From assembly GCA_019914995.1 (NCBI GenBank), contig CM034134.1:8440463-8504462 (forward strand): 64,000 nucleotides of DNA. Reading direction: 5' to 3'. The stretch comes from Acanthochlamys bracteata. Its lineage: Eukaryota > Streptophyta > Magnoliopsida > Pandanales > Velloziaceae. Under the pieces are notes generated by a model, which saw only the letters and a program-made list of their open reading frames with translations, searched no databases and had not been told where the DNA came from. This document shows, one piece after another, positions 10,524 to 24,794 of the stretch. The translations under genes were made by a program, and so were the position numbers. How positions within the stretch are numbered: position 1 is the first letter of the stretch; the number at the start of each line of letters is the position of its first letter.

Positions 10524-13500
10524 TCACTTCCATACCATCTCTCCCATAAATCTTAGAGCAGGAACTCCTCTTATTTCTACATCAACAAGAGGCGCCTGGA
10601 TTAACTTCAAGTCCATGAGCTCTGGATCATTTCGGATCATATCGAGTGCGCGCATTTGGTCCTACAACATTATATAAAAACGATTTTCAAGTTTTGTAAA
10701 CATCATACAATAAATACATTTCATTACAAAATCAAAGTTGCACTTAACTAAAACAAATGTCTTAGCTACCACAAGTCATACCTTCCTTTTCATAGAACAG
10801 AATTTGCAGTCTGAGACAGACGGTGGTAGAACTTGGTTGATGATAAGCCTCTTGACGGGAACACTTTCCTTCTTTAAAGATGCACACAATCTTGTTGACT
10901 CACTGATAGCCATAACCTAACCAAGAAAGTATAAAAATATCAACTAAAAACACAATTTTCATCGGAAATTATAAATAAGTTTGTAGAGCATCCGACAAGT
11001 ATATTACAAATTCTTTTTATTGGATTATATTATATCAAGTAATTTATATGATATTAGAGTAAACCTCTAGAACTTATTTATATTAATAAAACTCGATTAC
11101 CCTCATACTAATGCATAACAGATAGAAAGTATTCCAACTCCTGTAAGAGCATTACACTAAACATCAAGTAATTACCGTTGGGATTGTTACAATTACAAAC
11201 TCAGTTGATTCTGTATCACGGAATAGTTCTCGGACTTTCACCATTCTTTCCCTTAGTTTCTCAAGCTTATCAGACTGCAATGACAAAACATAAGAGAACA
11301 AAACCTGTAAAACATAAATTTCTAAAGTGCTATTTGAAAGTCTTTGCAAAATACGCTGACATACCGCATCTTGGCGTGGCTCATCCTGACCAAAGACTGA
11401 TTTAATGGCTGAAGTAGCAGAAGCTATTTTCTTTTTAAGCTGAAGCAATAATAGAAATATTATGTGAAAATAACAATGATAACAATGCTACTTTCACTAG
11501 TTTCTTTAATTTTCTTTAACTTTTGGCCAATATAAGGCAACAACTAAACTACCTTATTATAAGTACTGTATATAAGATAAATTGTTAAAATACATTAGAC
11601 TTCTTCATAGATTAAATACAACTATGTAGATTTTAGCTTCATCATCGATTGATGTTTGCTTCATTATATGGAATCAAACTAAGTATACAGTTCAAGCTAA
11701 AAGAATACTTAAAATAAGTTCCATTAAGAGACTTTCACATGCTAATAGACAGTAATGATTAAACAAAATGCATACCCATCTAAAAACTAATGCTAGAAAA
11801 AGTCAATGTTCTAAATTTTTCATTTCTTACCTTCATAATCTTGCCAATAGATGCATCTAAAAAGTCAGGCAACGATAGGAGTCTGAGAGTATGACCCTAC
11901 AAAATTATTAAAGACAAATAAGCAGAAAGTCATTAGTAATGGAAAAAATGTTGCAGATCACTCTCCTACAACGAATTATGGATAATGAAGGACGTTTTTC
12001 TTACTGTAGGAGCAGTATCGAAAACAATTCGACTAAACATATTATACTCTGGTGCTTCAACAAATTGCATGACCTACAAGAGTAAATTGTTTATTGTTGA
12101 GTTGAGAAAGGATATCACTATGAATGACATAAAACCATTTGAGAATCGGTAGAGTGGTGATGTCAAGATAGAACAAATTTACATGCCTTGGAGATTGCAA
12201 TAGCTTCGTCCAACCCTGGAGGAGGAGTATCCAACAGCTCTCCTAGTTTGAGTTCTCCTAGCTGAACAATTAGAAAGGAATCTCAAAAGAAGACATTTGT
12301 CTAAAGCACTTCACGTGGTAGGAACCGACATTGATAAAGAACATATTCGAACATGGCACCCATCCATAATTTCACTTCAATATGAACAAACATAATTGGT
12401 GACAATGTTATCTCAAACTTTCATTAAATACCTGTTCAGCTAGCATTCCAAGACCCATACTATCCATGAAGTCCTTGACTCCAGAACCACCACTTGTTTG
12501 GCTAGCAGTGCGAAATTCCTCCCTGGCCTTTTCCGGATTGATCTAAAAGAAAAGTTAATTACATTAAAACGTTTGGTCAAGGAAGTGAAGTCTCATTTAA
12601 AATAGATTGTTTAAGCATATAGATTTGCTTCCAAGATTATATATAAATATACAGATTTGCTTCATAACCTACTAAGTTTACTTAATTACAGCATATCAAC
12701 ATAGTTATTCGGTATCAAACTAAACTTTTAATTAGTTCATATCAATTAATTTTCTCACCATTTACATATGTTTAATCAAGGGGAAAAAAACCAAGAGATT
12801 TTCGGAAATATCCAATTATGCAATTCATTTGTCATTATTACCTCCAAGGCATACAGAGGAGAATCTAGCCCATCAACAGGAACTAACATCCCACCACTCA
12901 AATCCTGTGAAATGAATTACAAGAAATGTGATTCAACGCGTAATATTAAGAATTCAGTCCAAATCCTAAAAGCAAAGTCAAAATCTAATGCATACCTGTG
13001 CGAACGAATCACTTAAAGAATGTGCTGGGTCAGTCGAAACTACAATAGTAGGATGACCATTATTTGCAAACTTGACAGCAAGTGATGCAGCACAGCTTGT
13101 CTTTCCTACACCTCCTTTCCCACCAAGCATGTAATACTTCCTCTTTGTCTCGGCAACCATCTCATTGAATCCTGCCACATTTTCTGCAGTTGTCGCAATC
13201 GACCTAACTGCAATTCATATAATTCTCATCATCAACCTAACCAAAACGTGCTTTAGTAAATACTCGCTCATTCTTTCACACACTATAATCTAGAGCTATC
13301 TGAAAGAAACGTCCATTTCTTTGCACACAATTAACTTGATACTTGATCAATACTTCAAAAACTCACAACCTTACTTCAGACATCTCAGTTTTAATCTTGA
13401 AAAACACTAAAAAAAATTTTTATAAAACATAAGCAGTTAATATTTCAAAGAAAGAAAAAAAACCATAAGATTAATTGGGAGAAAAGGAAGATAAAGTAGA

Positions 13501-13625
13501 AAATAATTTCAAATACCTTGAAAGATAACGGTCGTACGACGTCGGCATACGAAAGAAGCGGCGGAGAGAGACGGCGGAAGCCGGCGAACGGCGGCGAGGG
13601 AGAGACGTGAAGGACAAAGAAGCAT
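10524..13625 (-). CDS. GET3B: Organelle-type GET3/ArsA ATPase (GET3B-like)
   Basis: Predicted 383-residue ArsA/GET3 ATPase; plant GET3B/C forms sit in the plastid stroma or mitochondria and are proposed to handle tail-anchored membrane proteins. Eleven exons: 13625-13517, 13207-12996, 12904-12842, 12542-12432, 12261-12187, 12073-12005, 11896-11831, 11439-11365, 11274-11176, 10916-10782, 10661-10524. The first 36 residues ([18 protein letters not shown] and on) are an Arg/Ser-rich transit-peptide-like leader. The deviant P-loop GGKGGVGKT is at 65-73, [14 protein letters not shown] follows, FDTAPTGHT spans exons 6-7, and a CKFC pair sits at 330-333. The protein ends [10 protein letters not shown], matching Arabidopsis GET3B (At3g10350). 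Intron 5 needs a GC donor (TCCAAG/GCATGT at 12186); the downstream GT would put the next exon out of frame. Confidence 0.94.
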
Positions 13626-14180
13626 GCTTTCTACCTTTTCTACCTTCAAGAAAAATAAAAAACAAAAAGCTTATGCAACAGAGAGCCAGCTCTAGAGCAT
13701 AGATAAGGCCTTACAGATGGGTTTTACCTGGGCTTTTTTAACGAAACCCATAAAGCCCAATTCTTGCGCAAATAATTTTCCTGCATTAAACAATTTTTTC
13801 TTTTACGTTCTTATTATTTTCATTTTTAAATTTGTTCCTCTATGATCTGTTACTACTAATGTAAAAAATCGAGTACTCTTTACTAGATATAATTGTTACT
13901 TACGAAATAAAATAATCGACCGGAACTGAACAAACTCACTTCTCTCTACTTAGAATCTCCCGTTCCGTCGAGGGGGCGTCTACTATCGACCTGAGGAGAA
14001 CTCAAATCAATGCGTATTGAACTTAAAATGTAGGCTTGTTGACTTACCGTAAAATTCAAAAAATTTAAGTTCGAATAATCTTTTGTATTTGGTTTCATAA
14101 TCTATTTTCGCAAATCTATTTTTTTAATTTTATTTTTCAAAAATTGACTTCTAAGGAGCTGTAGTTATTCTGTTTAGGGA

Positions 14181-14393
14181 CGTTTGGCATTGTATTCTGA
14201 AGAAAATATTTTCAACTTTTTCAGTTTATATTTTTTACTAGTTTTTATAAAATTTATTTAAAAATTTAAAAATTTATTTAGTAAAATTTTATTATTATTA
14301 TTTTTTGAGATGAAATAGTAAATTTTATTTATCTAAATAGAACAAACATATCTTTCATTTTTAAAAAATATTTTTCAAAAGTATTCCTAAACG
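14181..14393 (+). repeat. Short AT-rich TIR element, family 1, copy A
   Basis: The block starts CGTTTGGCATTGTATT and ends with the imperfect inverse (AAAGTATTCCTAAACG). Its interior is AT-rich with repeated TTTATTTAAAAATTTA units. The same ends and interior recur at 23224, 23438, 24130, 29026, 38300, 40930 and 42214, so this is a dispersed MITE-like family. No clear target duplication is visible. Confidence 0.55.
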
Positions 14394-15611
14394 TCATCTT
14401 AAACTTTTACATTTTGCAATAAATTTTTTGTCAGCACTATCTAAAATAATTTGAAAATTTTGAAAAATAAATTGTATAATATAAAATCATTACATGTATA
14501 ATTTTATTATTTTTTATAGATAAAAAAATAAATTTATTTTTAAAAAAAATTATTTTAAGTGCTCTAAGAATGATACCTAAATAAGTAAAAACTTAACTTC
14601 AAAACTCGCTATCTCTTGTATGGTATATTCCTACTGCCGTGTTACCCGCCCGGCGGGCATTAAAGTAGATTGGTGTGATAGAAAGTCAGGTTTTTCTTTC
14701 CATTAATTTCAATTCTATATATATCCAGGGAGTTGTGTTTTGCTAACTTATTCAGTTGATTCGTTAGTCCCACCAAAATAGCAGCATATCCTTCAGACCA
14801 AATCAACCAAGGTAAGATACTATATGTCATCAGAATCTTTTTGCTTATCTTGAAATAGTTCCGCTTACGAATTTTTATAGAAACCAAATACAAATAGACT
14901 TCTCCATATATAAGTAGTCTTTCCAAATTAAATGCAATATATATACATCGATCTCTTTCACTAATATAGTTGCACCACTTGGGTACCTTAAAGAAGGGTT
15001 GTGGAATTAATGGAATCTCGTAGTTCGGTTTATAATCTTTGTATTTTATACGGTGCCAAACACATTTCATAGAAACATCAAGAGGCAATCAAGAAGAATG
15101 AAAATGATGGGCTTCTGCTTTGTTGTCTAATTTGTTTGTGTAATGTTTCTCAACACCTCCACGTACATTCTGTCAAAATTTCTTGGAAGTTTGCTGCTTG
15201 TCTGCGACAACTTTTTTTTTTTTGTTTTAAGTTATCCCTCAAAAGAAAGAGTTAGAGTTGTGCAGTTCATCTGAGACTCTTGAATAGTTATTTTTTATTT
15301 CCTAGCATAAATTGTCACTAAAAAATTCAATGTAGGTGGCTAACATGGAAAAAACGTTCACGATGCATGCAATATATGATAATGAAGTGTTTCATCAGTT
15401 TCTAACACTTATCACATTCATCAACAACAACATCTGAAAGATGATAATGATAAAAATTATGTTTGATATCGTGATATTTATTAACTAATTGCGCGCATTA
15501 TTTTAATAATTACTATGCTATAATAATAATCGTAAGATCTAAGGTACGTATTTATTAAGTTAGAAAAGAAAGAAAAGCTACTCAAACATTAAACTCAAAT
15601 CTTTTCGTTCC

Positions 15612-15620
15612 CTATAAATA
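15612..15620 (+). promoter_or_regulatory. TATA box of the AVT1 gene
   Basis: CTATAAATA lies about 50 bp before the start codon at 15667, embedded in CCCTATAAATAGGGC. Spacing fits a TATA promoter with a leader of about 20-25 nt. Confidence 0.6.
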
Positions 15621-15666
15621 GGGCACTATACACCATCAAATTTTGTTGTAGATTTCAAACAGCGAG

Positions 15667-17398
15667 ATGGCGAACAGTTGTTTTTCTTCTTCTTCTTCTT
15701 CTTCGACAACAACGATAGCAATAGATCAAGGGCAAGCATTGCTCGCAGAGCCTCTGCTTCAGAACAGCAACCATGGAGGAAAAGATTTAGAGTCTCATGA
15801 AGATCGTCAACATGGTGAAGCAAGCGTTGTTAGAACTTGCTTCAATGGCCTCAATGCCTTGTCTGGTATTTGTTCTTTTTATTTCTATGCTTATGATTTC
15901 ATATCTTGAAAAAAAAAAAATTCTTCTTATCTTTGGGAAGATAAACATCAAGAATAAATAAAATCTTTTTTCTTCAAAATTTCACATTTTTTTGTCGTTA
16001 CGTATTTGTCGTATATCCACTCAAATATATTCTATTGTCTTCTTATTAGAAAACGTTCAAATGCCAGCTTTTAATTTCAAAGAAATTTTTTGCATACTTC
16101 CAAACTCTGTCTCTTCTCAACCCGTGAACCTCTGTCTTTCGGAATAATAATAGTTTTCAAACTATTAACTCTGTAATATTTGAATTTTAACAGGAGTTGG
16201 ATTATTATCAATTCCTTATGCACTCTCAGAAGGGGGATGGTTCAGTTTATCGCTGCTACTAATCGTGGCGATAATTTGTTTTTACACCGGCCTACTTCTT
16301 CAAAAATGCATGGAAGCTCACGTTAACGTCCGGAGTTACCCGGATGTCGGTGAGCTGGCGTTTGGATACAAGGGAAGGCTCGCCGTCTCCGTCTTCATGT
16401 ACCTGGAGCTTTACTTGGTCGCAATCGGATTTTTAATATTAGAGGGTGATAATTTGGACAAATTGTTCCCAAATACGCACGTCCGAGTGTTTGGGACTGA
16501 AGTTGAAGGCAAGCAGTTGTTTGTTACGGTAGTTGCACTTGTTGTGCTCCCTACTACTTGGCTAAAGAACTTGGGGGTTCTTGCCTATATCTCCGCCGGA
16601 GGCGTCTTAGCTTCGATTGTCGTCGTTGCGGCGGTGTTCTGGGTAGCCGTAGTTGACAGAGTTGGGTTCCGTGAAAAAGGAAGTATTTTGAAGTTAACCG
16701 GATTGCCGACTGCGCTAGGTTTGTACACATTTTGCTACTGCGGTCATGCAGTTTTTCCCACACTGTATAATTCGATGAAACAGAAGAAGAAATTTCCTAA
16801 GGTAAAATTGTTGTTTTTCTGGGAAATTTTCTTTTCGTCAATATGTTTATCTATTGATTTCTGTTGGTTGTTGTTGTAGGTACTATCGATTTGTTTCTTA
16901 CTCTGCACACTAAATTATGGATCAATGGCGATTTTTGGGTACCTAATGTACGGAGAGAGTGTAGAGTCGCAAATCACGTTAAATTTACCGGACGGTAAAA
17001 TTAGCTCCAAAATTGCGATATACACAACACTAGTGACTCCGATAACGAAGTTCGCCATAATGATAACACCGGTCGCGACCGCCGTCGAAGAACGTTTAAC
17101 GGCGCTCACTAAAACACCCGCCGTATCATCGACTGGTATTAGAAGCTTGCTGGTCCTCGGAACGGTGATCGTGGCACTTTCGGTGCCGTTTTTTGGGTAC
17201 CTTATGGCGCTCATCGGATCATTTCTGAGCATAATTTGTTCGGTGCTCTTGCCTTGCCTGTGCTATCTAAAGATTTACAGAGATTCCCAAATAAATAAAT
17301 ACGAATTATCGATCATCATCGGTATCACCGTGTTTGGAATTTTGGTTGCTGTTTTGGGTACGTATTCTTCTGTAATGCAAATTATCAATGAATTTTGA
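15667..17398 (+). CDS. AVT1-type vacuolar amino acid transporter (AAAP family)
   Basis: Predicted 441-residue multi-span transporter of the amino acid/auxin permease family; the AVT1 branch moves neutral amino acids across the tonoplast. Exons: 15667-15865, 16194-16801, 16880-17398. The N-terminus has a Ser run encoded by a CTT repeat (residues 7-13) and an acidic cytosolic leader with the dileucine-like ALLAEPLL. The transport core starts NALSGVGLLSIPYALSEGGW, the first conserved helix of the family. About eleven hydrophobic segments follow, including GLYTFCYCGHAVFPTLYNSM and a middle NYGSMAIFGYLMYGE. The protein ends in a short hydrophobic helix. Phases are 1 and 0 and both introns are GT-AG. 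Closest Arabidopsis type is AVT1B/C-like; the exact paralogue and substrate are not resolved. Confidence 0.92.
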
Positions 17399-17724
17399 AA
17401 GTTTTTTTCTGTTACTCTGATTTTTCTTCCTAGTTCTGTAATACAAGTGCCTATTTTCTTCAACACGAAAAACAGCTGCTTTATTATTTGTCCTTTTTTT
17501 GAAGATATAAAATTACGACAATTAGCTTACTTGAACTGTTCCTCCCCAAAATGTCGGTGTAATATTTAGCTAGATGTCTTCAGTATTCGCTTCCAGAACC
17601 TGCACACAAGCTCAATGTGGAGCACCTTGACCATTTTTAAATTTACTTTCAAATAAATTAAATAAATAAATCATTTTTCGATTAATTTTTAATGTAATTA
17701 AGTATAACGGCTTGCGAACGGCAA
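17399..17724. other. Spacer between AVT1 and PPR genes
   Basis: The two genes are in tandem. This 326-bp AT-rich gap holds the AVT1 3' UTR and the PPR promoter; no other feature is seen. Confidence 0.4.
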
Positions 17725-19359
17725 ATGTTAAGCTTTCGGTCAGTTGAGAGAATGAATTTTCCCGCCATGTCTCTCTCCCGCCGACTGCTAACCGTCACTA
17801 ATCGCTCCTTAAATGCCTTGATTCCACACTACAATGCAATCATCAGAGCTCACTCTCAATCTGGGTTTCAAGAAAAATGCCTGCTTTTCTACTCCCGAAT
17901 GCGTCGGAATTGTCTACGCGGCGACGCGTTCACGTCTTCGTTCGTTCTCAAAGCTTGCGTTCATCTCTCGCAATTTCGGCTTGGGAAACAGATCCATGGA
18001 ACGATTTTGCATTGCGGACAGCAGTCGGATTCCCTGCTGCTTACTTCTTTGATGGGATTGTATGCGGCTTCTGGAAGTGTGGTGGACACTTGCAAACTGT
18101 TCGATGAAATGCTTGTTAAAGACACCGTCGCTTGGAATGTTATGATTTCTTGCTTGGTTACTAATAAGAGGACAAAAGATGCTTTGAGATTGTTTGATTT
18201 GATGCAGGGTGCGGAGTACAATGTGGACCCGGACGATGTCACGTGCTTGCATCTACTTCAGGCTTGTGCACATTTGGGCGCACTAGAGTTTGGCGAAAGG
18301 ATTCATAAGTATATTGATGGGCATGGTTATAGTGCCGATATCAAGTTGCACAATTCGCTTATTGCGATGTATTCCAAGTGTGGACATGTTGACAAGGCTT
18401 ATACAGTGTTTTATGAAATGCCAGAAAGAAACGTTGTTTCTTGGAGTGCGATGATTTCTGGGTTGGCAATGAACGGGTATGGCAGAGATGCAATAAATGC
18501 TTTTGAACACATGCAGAGAGTTGGTGTGGCGCCTGATGAGCAGACCTTTACGGGAGTGCTTTCGGCCTGCAGTCATAGCAGATTAGTTGATCAGGCACTG
18601 AAGTACTTTGATATGATGAGGCTCGTTTTTCAACTAGTTCCTAATGTCCATCATTATGGTTGCATGGTTGATGTTTTAGGCCGTGCAGGCTTGCTTGAGG
18701 ATGCATACAGGCTTATAGTAGATGATATGGGAGTGAAACCAGATGCAACAATTTGGAGGACTCTTCTAGGTGCTTGTCGGATTTATGGGCATGTTGAACT
18801 AGGGGAACGAGTTATGGCGAACTTGATTGAACTAAAAGCTCAAGAAGCTGGAGATTACGTTTTGTTATTGAACATGTACTCTTCAGCAGGAAAATGGGAC
18901 AAGGTTGCAGGTGTGAGGAGGATTATGAAGGACAAGGGAATCCAAACAGCTCCTGGTTGTAGTACTATAGAACTGAAGGGGGTGGTTCACGAATTCGTTG
19001 TTGATGATGAGTCACATCCACAAAAGAAGGAGATTTACAAAATGCTTGATGAGATAGGTGGGCAGCTAAGAATAGCTGGTTATGTTGCTAATTTGGAATC
19101 TGAATTGCATGATATGGGAACAGAAAAGAAGGAGACTGCACTCTCTTATCATAGTGAGAAGCTGGCTATCGCGTTTGGAATGACTTCAACTCCACCTGGC
19201 ACGATGCTTCGAATTGCAAAGAACCTCCGTATCTGTATCGATTGCCATAATTTCTGTAAGGTTCTATCAAGTGTTTATAACCGATTCCTGATTATTAGAG
19301 ACAGAAGCAGGTTTCACCATTTCAGAGAAGGGTCCTGTTCTTGTAATGACTCCTGGTAG
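17725..19359 (+). CDS. PLS-class pentatricopeptide repeat protein with E and DYW domains
   Basis: A single-exon gene of 544 codons. PPR motifs run from about residue 30 to 370, for example HYNAIIRAHSQSG, LLLTSLMGLYAASG, VVSWSAMISGLAMNGYG and HYGCMVDVLGRAGLLEDA. The E region includes APGCSTIELKGVVHEFVV. The DYW deaminase has the HSE active-site motif (476-478) and CIDCH with CSC for zinc. Members of this class are organelle C-to-U RNA editing factors. The last three residues are DSW rather than DYW. Sequence phrasing and neighbourhood match Arabidopsis At3g47530 (from memory). The start could be the ATG at 17725 or the second one at 17752 (MNFPAMSLSRR); the N-terminus is basic and Ser-rich, consistent with organelle targeting. 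Confidence 0.94.
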   Translation: MLSFRSVERMNFPAMSLSRRLLTVTNRSLNALIPHYNAIIRAHSQSGFQEKCLLFYSRMRRNCLRGDAFTSSFVLKACVHLSQFRLGKQIHGTILHCGQQSDSLLLTSLMGLYAASGSVVDTCKLFDEMLVKDTVAWNVMISCLVTNKRTKDALRLFDLMQGAEYNVDPDDVTCLHLLQACAHLGALEFGERIHKYIDGHGYSADIKLHNSLIAMYSKCGHVDKAYTVFYEMPERNVVSWSAMISGLAMNGYGRDAINAFEHMQRVGVAPDEQTFTGVLSACSHSRLVDQALKYFDMMRLVFQLVPNVHHYGCMVDVLGRAGLLEDAYRLIVDDMGVKPDATIWRTLLGACRIYGHVELGERVMANLIELKAQEAGDYVLLLNMYSSAGKWDKVAGVRRIMKDKGIQTAPGCSTIELKGVVHEFVVDDESHPQKKEIYKMLDEIGGQLRIAGYVANLESELHDMGTEKKETALSYHSEKLAIAFGMTSTPPGTMLRIAKNLRICIDCHNFCKVLSSVYNRFLIIRDRSRFHHFREGSCSCNDSW

Positions 19360-19911
19360 ACATGCTTTTGGTGCATAGCTGATGAAAAGCAGTAATTTTG
19401 GAGAATAATGAGTTTCTACTGCCAAAACTCGAGGCTGTAACTTGCATGTATGGGCAGCCCATCGACCTGGATGTAAGATGTTCAACTTCAGCCAACTGTA
19501 AGCAAGGAGCAAATATTCAGATCTAAATCAGACTGTAGAGGTACTAATTCTTAATGTTTTCTTTAGTCTAGAAAAAGGCTTTATGTATCTGACAAGTGTC
19601 TCTTTATACAAGTAGCTAAGCAGCTTTTACTCCAATTATCTCTGCATTGACCACCTCATCATTGTTGTTGGAAGCATTAGTACTTTAACTAAATGATGGT
19701 AATTCCAAAAATGTAGGGGAACAATATCGTACTTTGTTTTCTAAATGCTTTGTTCAGTTTGACTACATATATTTTTACATAGACTATACAGCACGGTAGA
19801 TAAGCAAGCAACTCTTGCACACTGTAGGAGACTGACTGCTATGCAGCGCTTCCTAATGGTATGCATATCTAGAACTGTACATTAGGATACAAAAACAAAT
19901 TATTGGGCAAC
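19360..19911. other. Convergent 3' spacer between PPR and FtsH6 genes
   Basis: 552 bp between facing stops. Only 3' UTR-like AT-rich sequence is seen. Confidence 0.4.
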
Positions 19912-22491
<2,580 letters not shown>

Positions 22492-23223
22492 ATTCTAGTT
22501 AGAAGAGTTTCCCAAATTCCTTCTACGAACACAAGAGCAAAGGGAGGCCAAAGTTGAAATACGAAGATACTCAGATGAGGTTGCGGACTTGGAGGGAACG
22601 AAAGCACAAGTTGGTTTAAATAACCTCCATCCTACTAACTGGTTTACTCTGGAATGCATGTAAAATTTGAAATGCTCCTCATTCATGACCTCAAAAATTC
22701 TACTTTCTCAAACATTTTTCTGCTAGAGGTGATCACGAATTGCTTAGTGTACGGTTTCTAAACCTTCACATAATTGAAATGGCTTTCTCTAGATTTAACT
22801 AGTATTTTGGCTCTCTTCTCCTTCTTGAAGGAACTAGAAATTTGTGGAAATGTTTGAACATAGAAATGAGATCTTATTTCGTCCGTGGAATGTTTTACAT
22901 ACACTTGGTAAATGTTTTGGTTTGTCAGTGTCAGTATCGTAGATCAAGCTAGACACTCACAAATCAGCTAATCTTTGTCTTTATCTATATTTTCTTGAAC
23001 ACTTGTGAAATGTTTTCATGCCTTATTTTCTGGACTATATTGTCTCATTTCTTTGCTCTATTTTCTTGTGGCTGTAGTGTTAAGGAGCTGGCTTAACTTG
23101 TGTTCTTATGGATACAGGATGCAAGTAAATGCACTGGCCCGTCGGGATGCAATGTAAACAGACACAAGTACTACGAAAAGTTCGGGCGTATGGTTTCTTA
23201 CTATTTAGGACATATAGGCTTTA

Positions 23224-23423
23224 CGTTTCTTTTTTTTTTTCATTTTAATTTTTAATTTTATATTTTTGAATAAATATTCTATAATATTTACATAATTTTT
23301 TAATAATTTGAAAAATAGAAAAAAAATTAGTTATATTATATTTTTAAGTAAAATCAGTAGAGCTTATTTTTTTAAAAAAATAAAAATATTTTTAAAAAGA
23401 CTTTTTTTAGGAAGTATCAAACG
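23224..23423 (+). repeat. Short TIR element, family 1, copy B0
   Basis: AT-rich block ending AAGTATCAAACG, the inverted form of the family's CGTTTGGTACT start. It abuts another copy after about 15 bp. The left end (ACGTTTCTTT) is degraded. Confidence 0.4.
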
Positions 23424-23437
23424 CCCTCTTAGGGCTA

Positions 23438-23684
23438 CGTTTGGTACTGCTTACAAAAACAGCTTCTTAATTTTTTTCTATTTCATATTTTTTAATATAT
23501 ATTTTATAAGTATTTAAAAAATTATTTAAAAATTTAGATAATGTAAAAAAATTTTATATAATGAGATATTTTTATTATATATTTATATTATTTTTTTAAA
23601 AGTAAAAAAAATAGAATTTATTTTTTAAAAAAATAAAAATATTTTTTATTTAAAAAAATTTTATGTCATAAGTAATTCTAAACA
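23438..23684 (+). repeat. Short TIR element, family 1, copy B
   Basis: Starts CGTTTGGTACTGCTTA and ends ATAAGTAATTCTAAACAC, imperfect inverted ends. The AT-rich interior shares TTTTTTAATATATATTTTATAA with copies C and D. Confidence 0.55.
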
Positions 23685-23730
23685 CACACTTAGTTTATCC
23701 ATTTTGAAAAGTAGAGGGCACGTTTGGGTT

Positions 23731-23753
23731 GGGAGAGGGGGAGGGGGAGGGGG
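23731..23753 (+). other. G-quadruplex-forming tract
   Basis: Four runs of at least three G separated by one to three bases (GGG AGA GGGGG A GGGGG A GGGGG) within otherwise AT-rich sequence. This fits the standard intramolecular G4 pattern. It lies about 1.2 kb upstream of the FtsH6 start and 1.0 kb upstream of the RNase start. Confidence 0.6.
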
Positions 23754-24129
23754 CGTTTTTTTAATTGCACTGTCTATGGGCGAATGTGTAAAAGTAAGCT
23801 TTTAAAGAAAAAAGTTAATGGATTTTTGAAAAACACATTTATATATAAATTATTTCATAATATTCTATTCACACATAATCTCAAACTTATTTAAAAATAT
23901 TTTAAAACACTGTATATGATTTTTTTTTTAAAAGGTGAAAAGGGGCTTTTTGAACTGAGAAGTAACTCCAAATAAGGCTCAAGTACCAAAAACTTATAAT
24001 GTTCATGATTCACGAAGATTTAAATTGATATATTGATAAATTTTTCATTTTGGGTTTGATAATTTGCAAGAATGTTAAGGAACAATGAATTCTTTTATGC
24101 TGTCTGTGAACTGTGAAGTATTAATAACG

Positions 24130-24366
24130 CGTTTGAAAGAGCTTTCCAAAAACTGATTTTTAATTTTTTTAATTATATATTTTTTAATACATATTTTATA
24201 AATATATAAAAAATTTATTTAAAAATTTAAAAAATATAAAAAAATTCTACGAAATAAAATTTTTTTATTATATATTTTTATTATTTTTTCAAAAATAAAA
24301 CTTATTTTTAAAAAAAAATATAAATATTTTTTATTTCAGAAAAATTTTATTACATAAACACTCGCG
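24130..24366 (+). repeat. Short TIR element, family 1, copy C
   Basis: Starts CGTTTGAAAGAGCTTTCC and ends near ACATAAACACTCGCG. The interior closely follows copies B and D, but the ends are more degraded. Confidence 0.5.
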
Positions 24367-24794
24367 CTCCATCGAAAAACAACATAACTGTATCAGATTC
24401 AAATCCCGAGTCAATAACAGGTATTATTTACTTACCTTAACTGTTCATATTCATTTCAAATGTTACTATAATACTATACATTACCTTATTACTCCATAAT
24501 TATATTAGAAGTTTTTTATACTGTGTTCAGTGATCATGTTCATCAAACCTAATAGAAAATATACCAAAGTGGAATTATCAATCTGAACACAAAGAACCTT
24601 CATCCATTCATTCAACATCAATTGCTGCTCTTAAATCTGTTCAAATTCTTCCACACATGAAGTTACGGAATATGCCAGTTCATATTCTCTTAACAATTAT
24701 CAGCACAACAAGTTATATAACTGAACACCCATACAACAAAAACTGCACTGCAAAACAAAGGAGTTGAGGAGTTTGGTGTGTTTCTACTTCAACC

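Larger units (their letters stand above)
13626..15666. other. Spacer between divergent GET3 and AVT1 genes
   Basis: This 2-kb spacer holds both promoters. It carries one short TIR element (14181-14393) and further AT-rich repeat-like sequence to about 14580. A 142-codon minus-strand frame at 15088-14660 has no recognisable domain and is not called as a gene. Long runs of T and A dominate the rest. Confidence 0.45.
22492..24794. other. Repeat-rich promoter spacer between FtsH6 and T2 RNase
   Basis: The divergent spacer holds the FtsH6 promoter, three copies of the short TIR family (23224-23423, 23438-23684, 24130-24366) and a G-rich tract at 23731-23753. No gene is supported. Sequence after 24400 is the RNase promoter. 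Confidence 0.5.

Noticed and set aside
24380..24420. tRNA B-box-like GATTCAAATCCC
   Set aside because: No acceptor stem, A box or cloverleaf can be formed around it.
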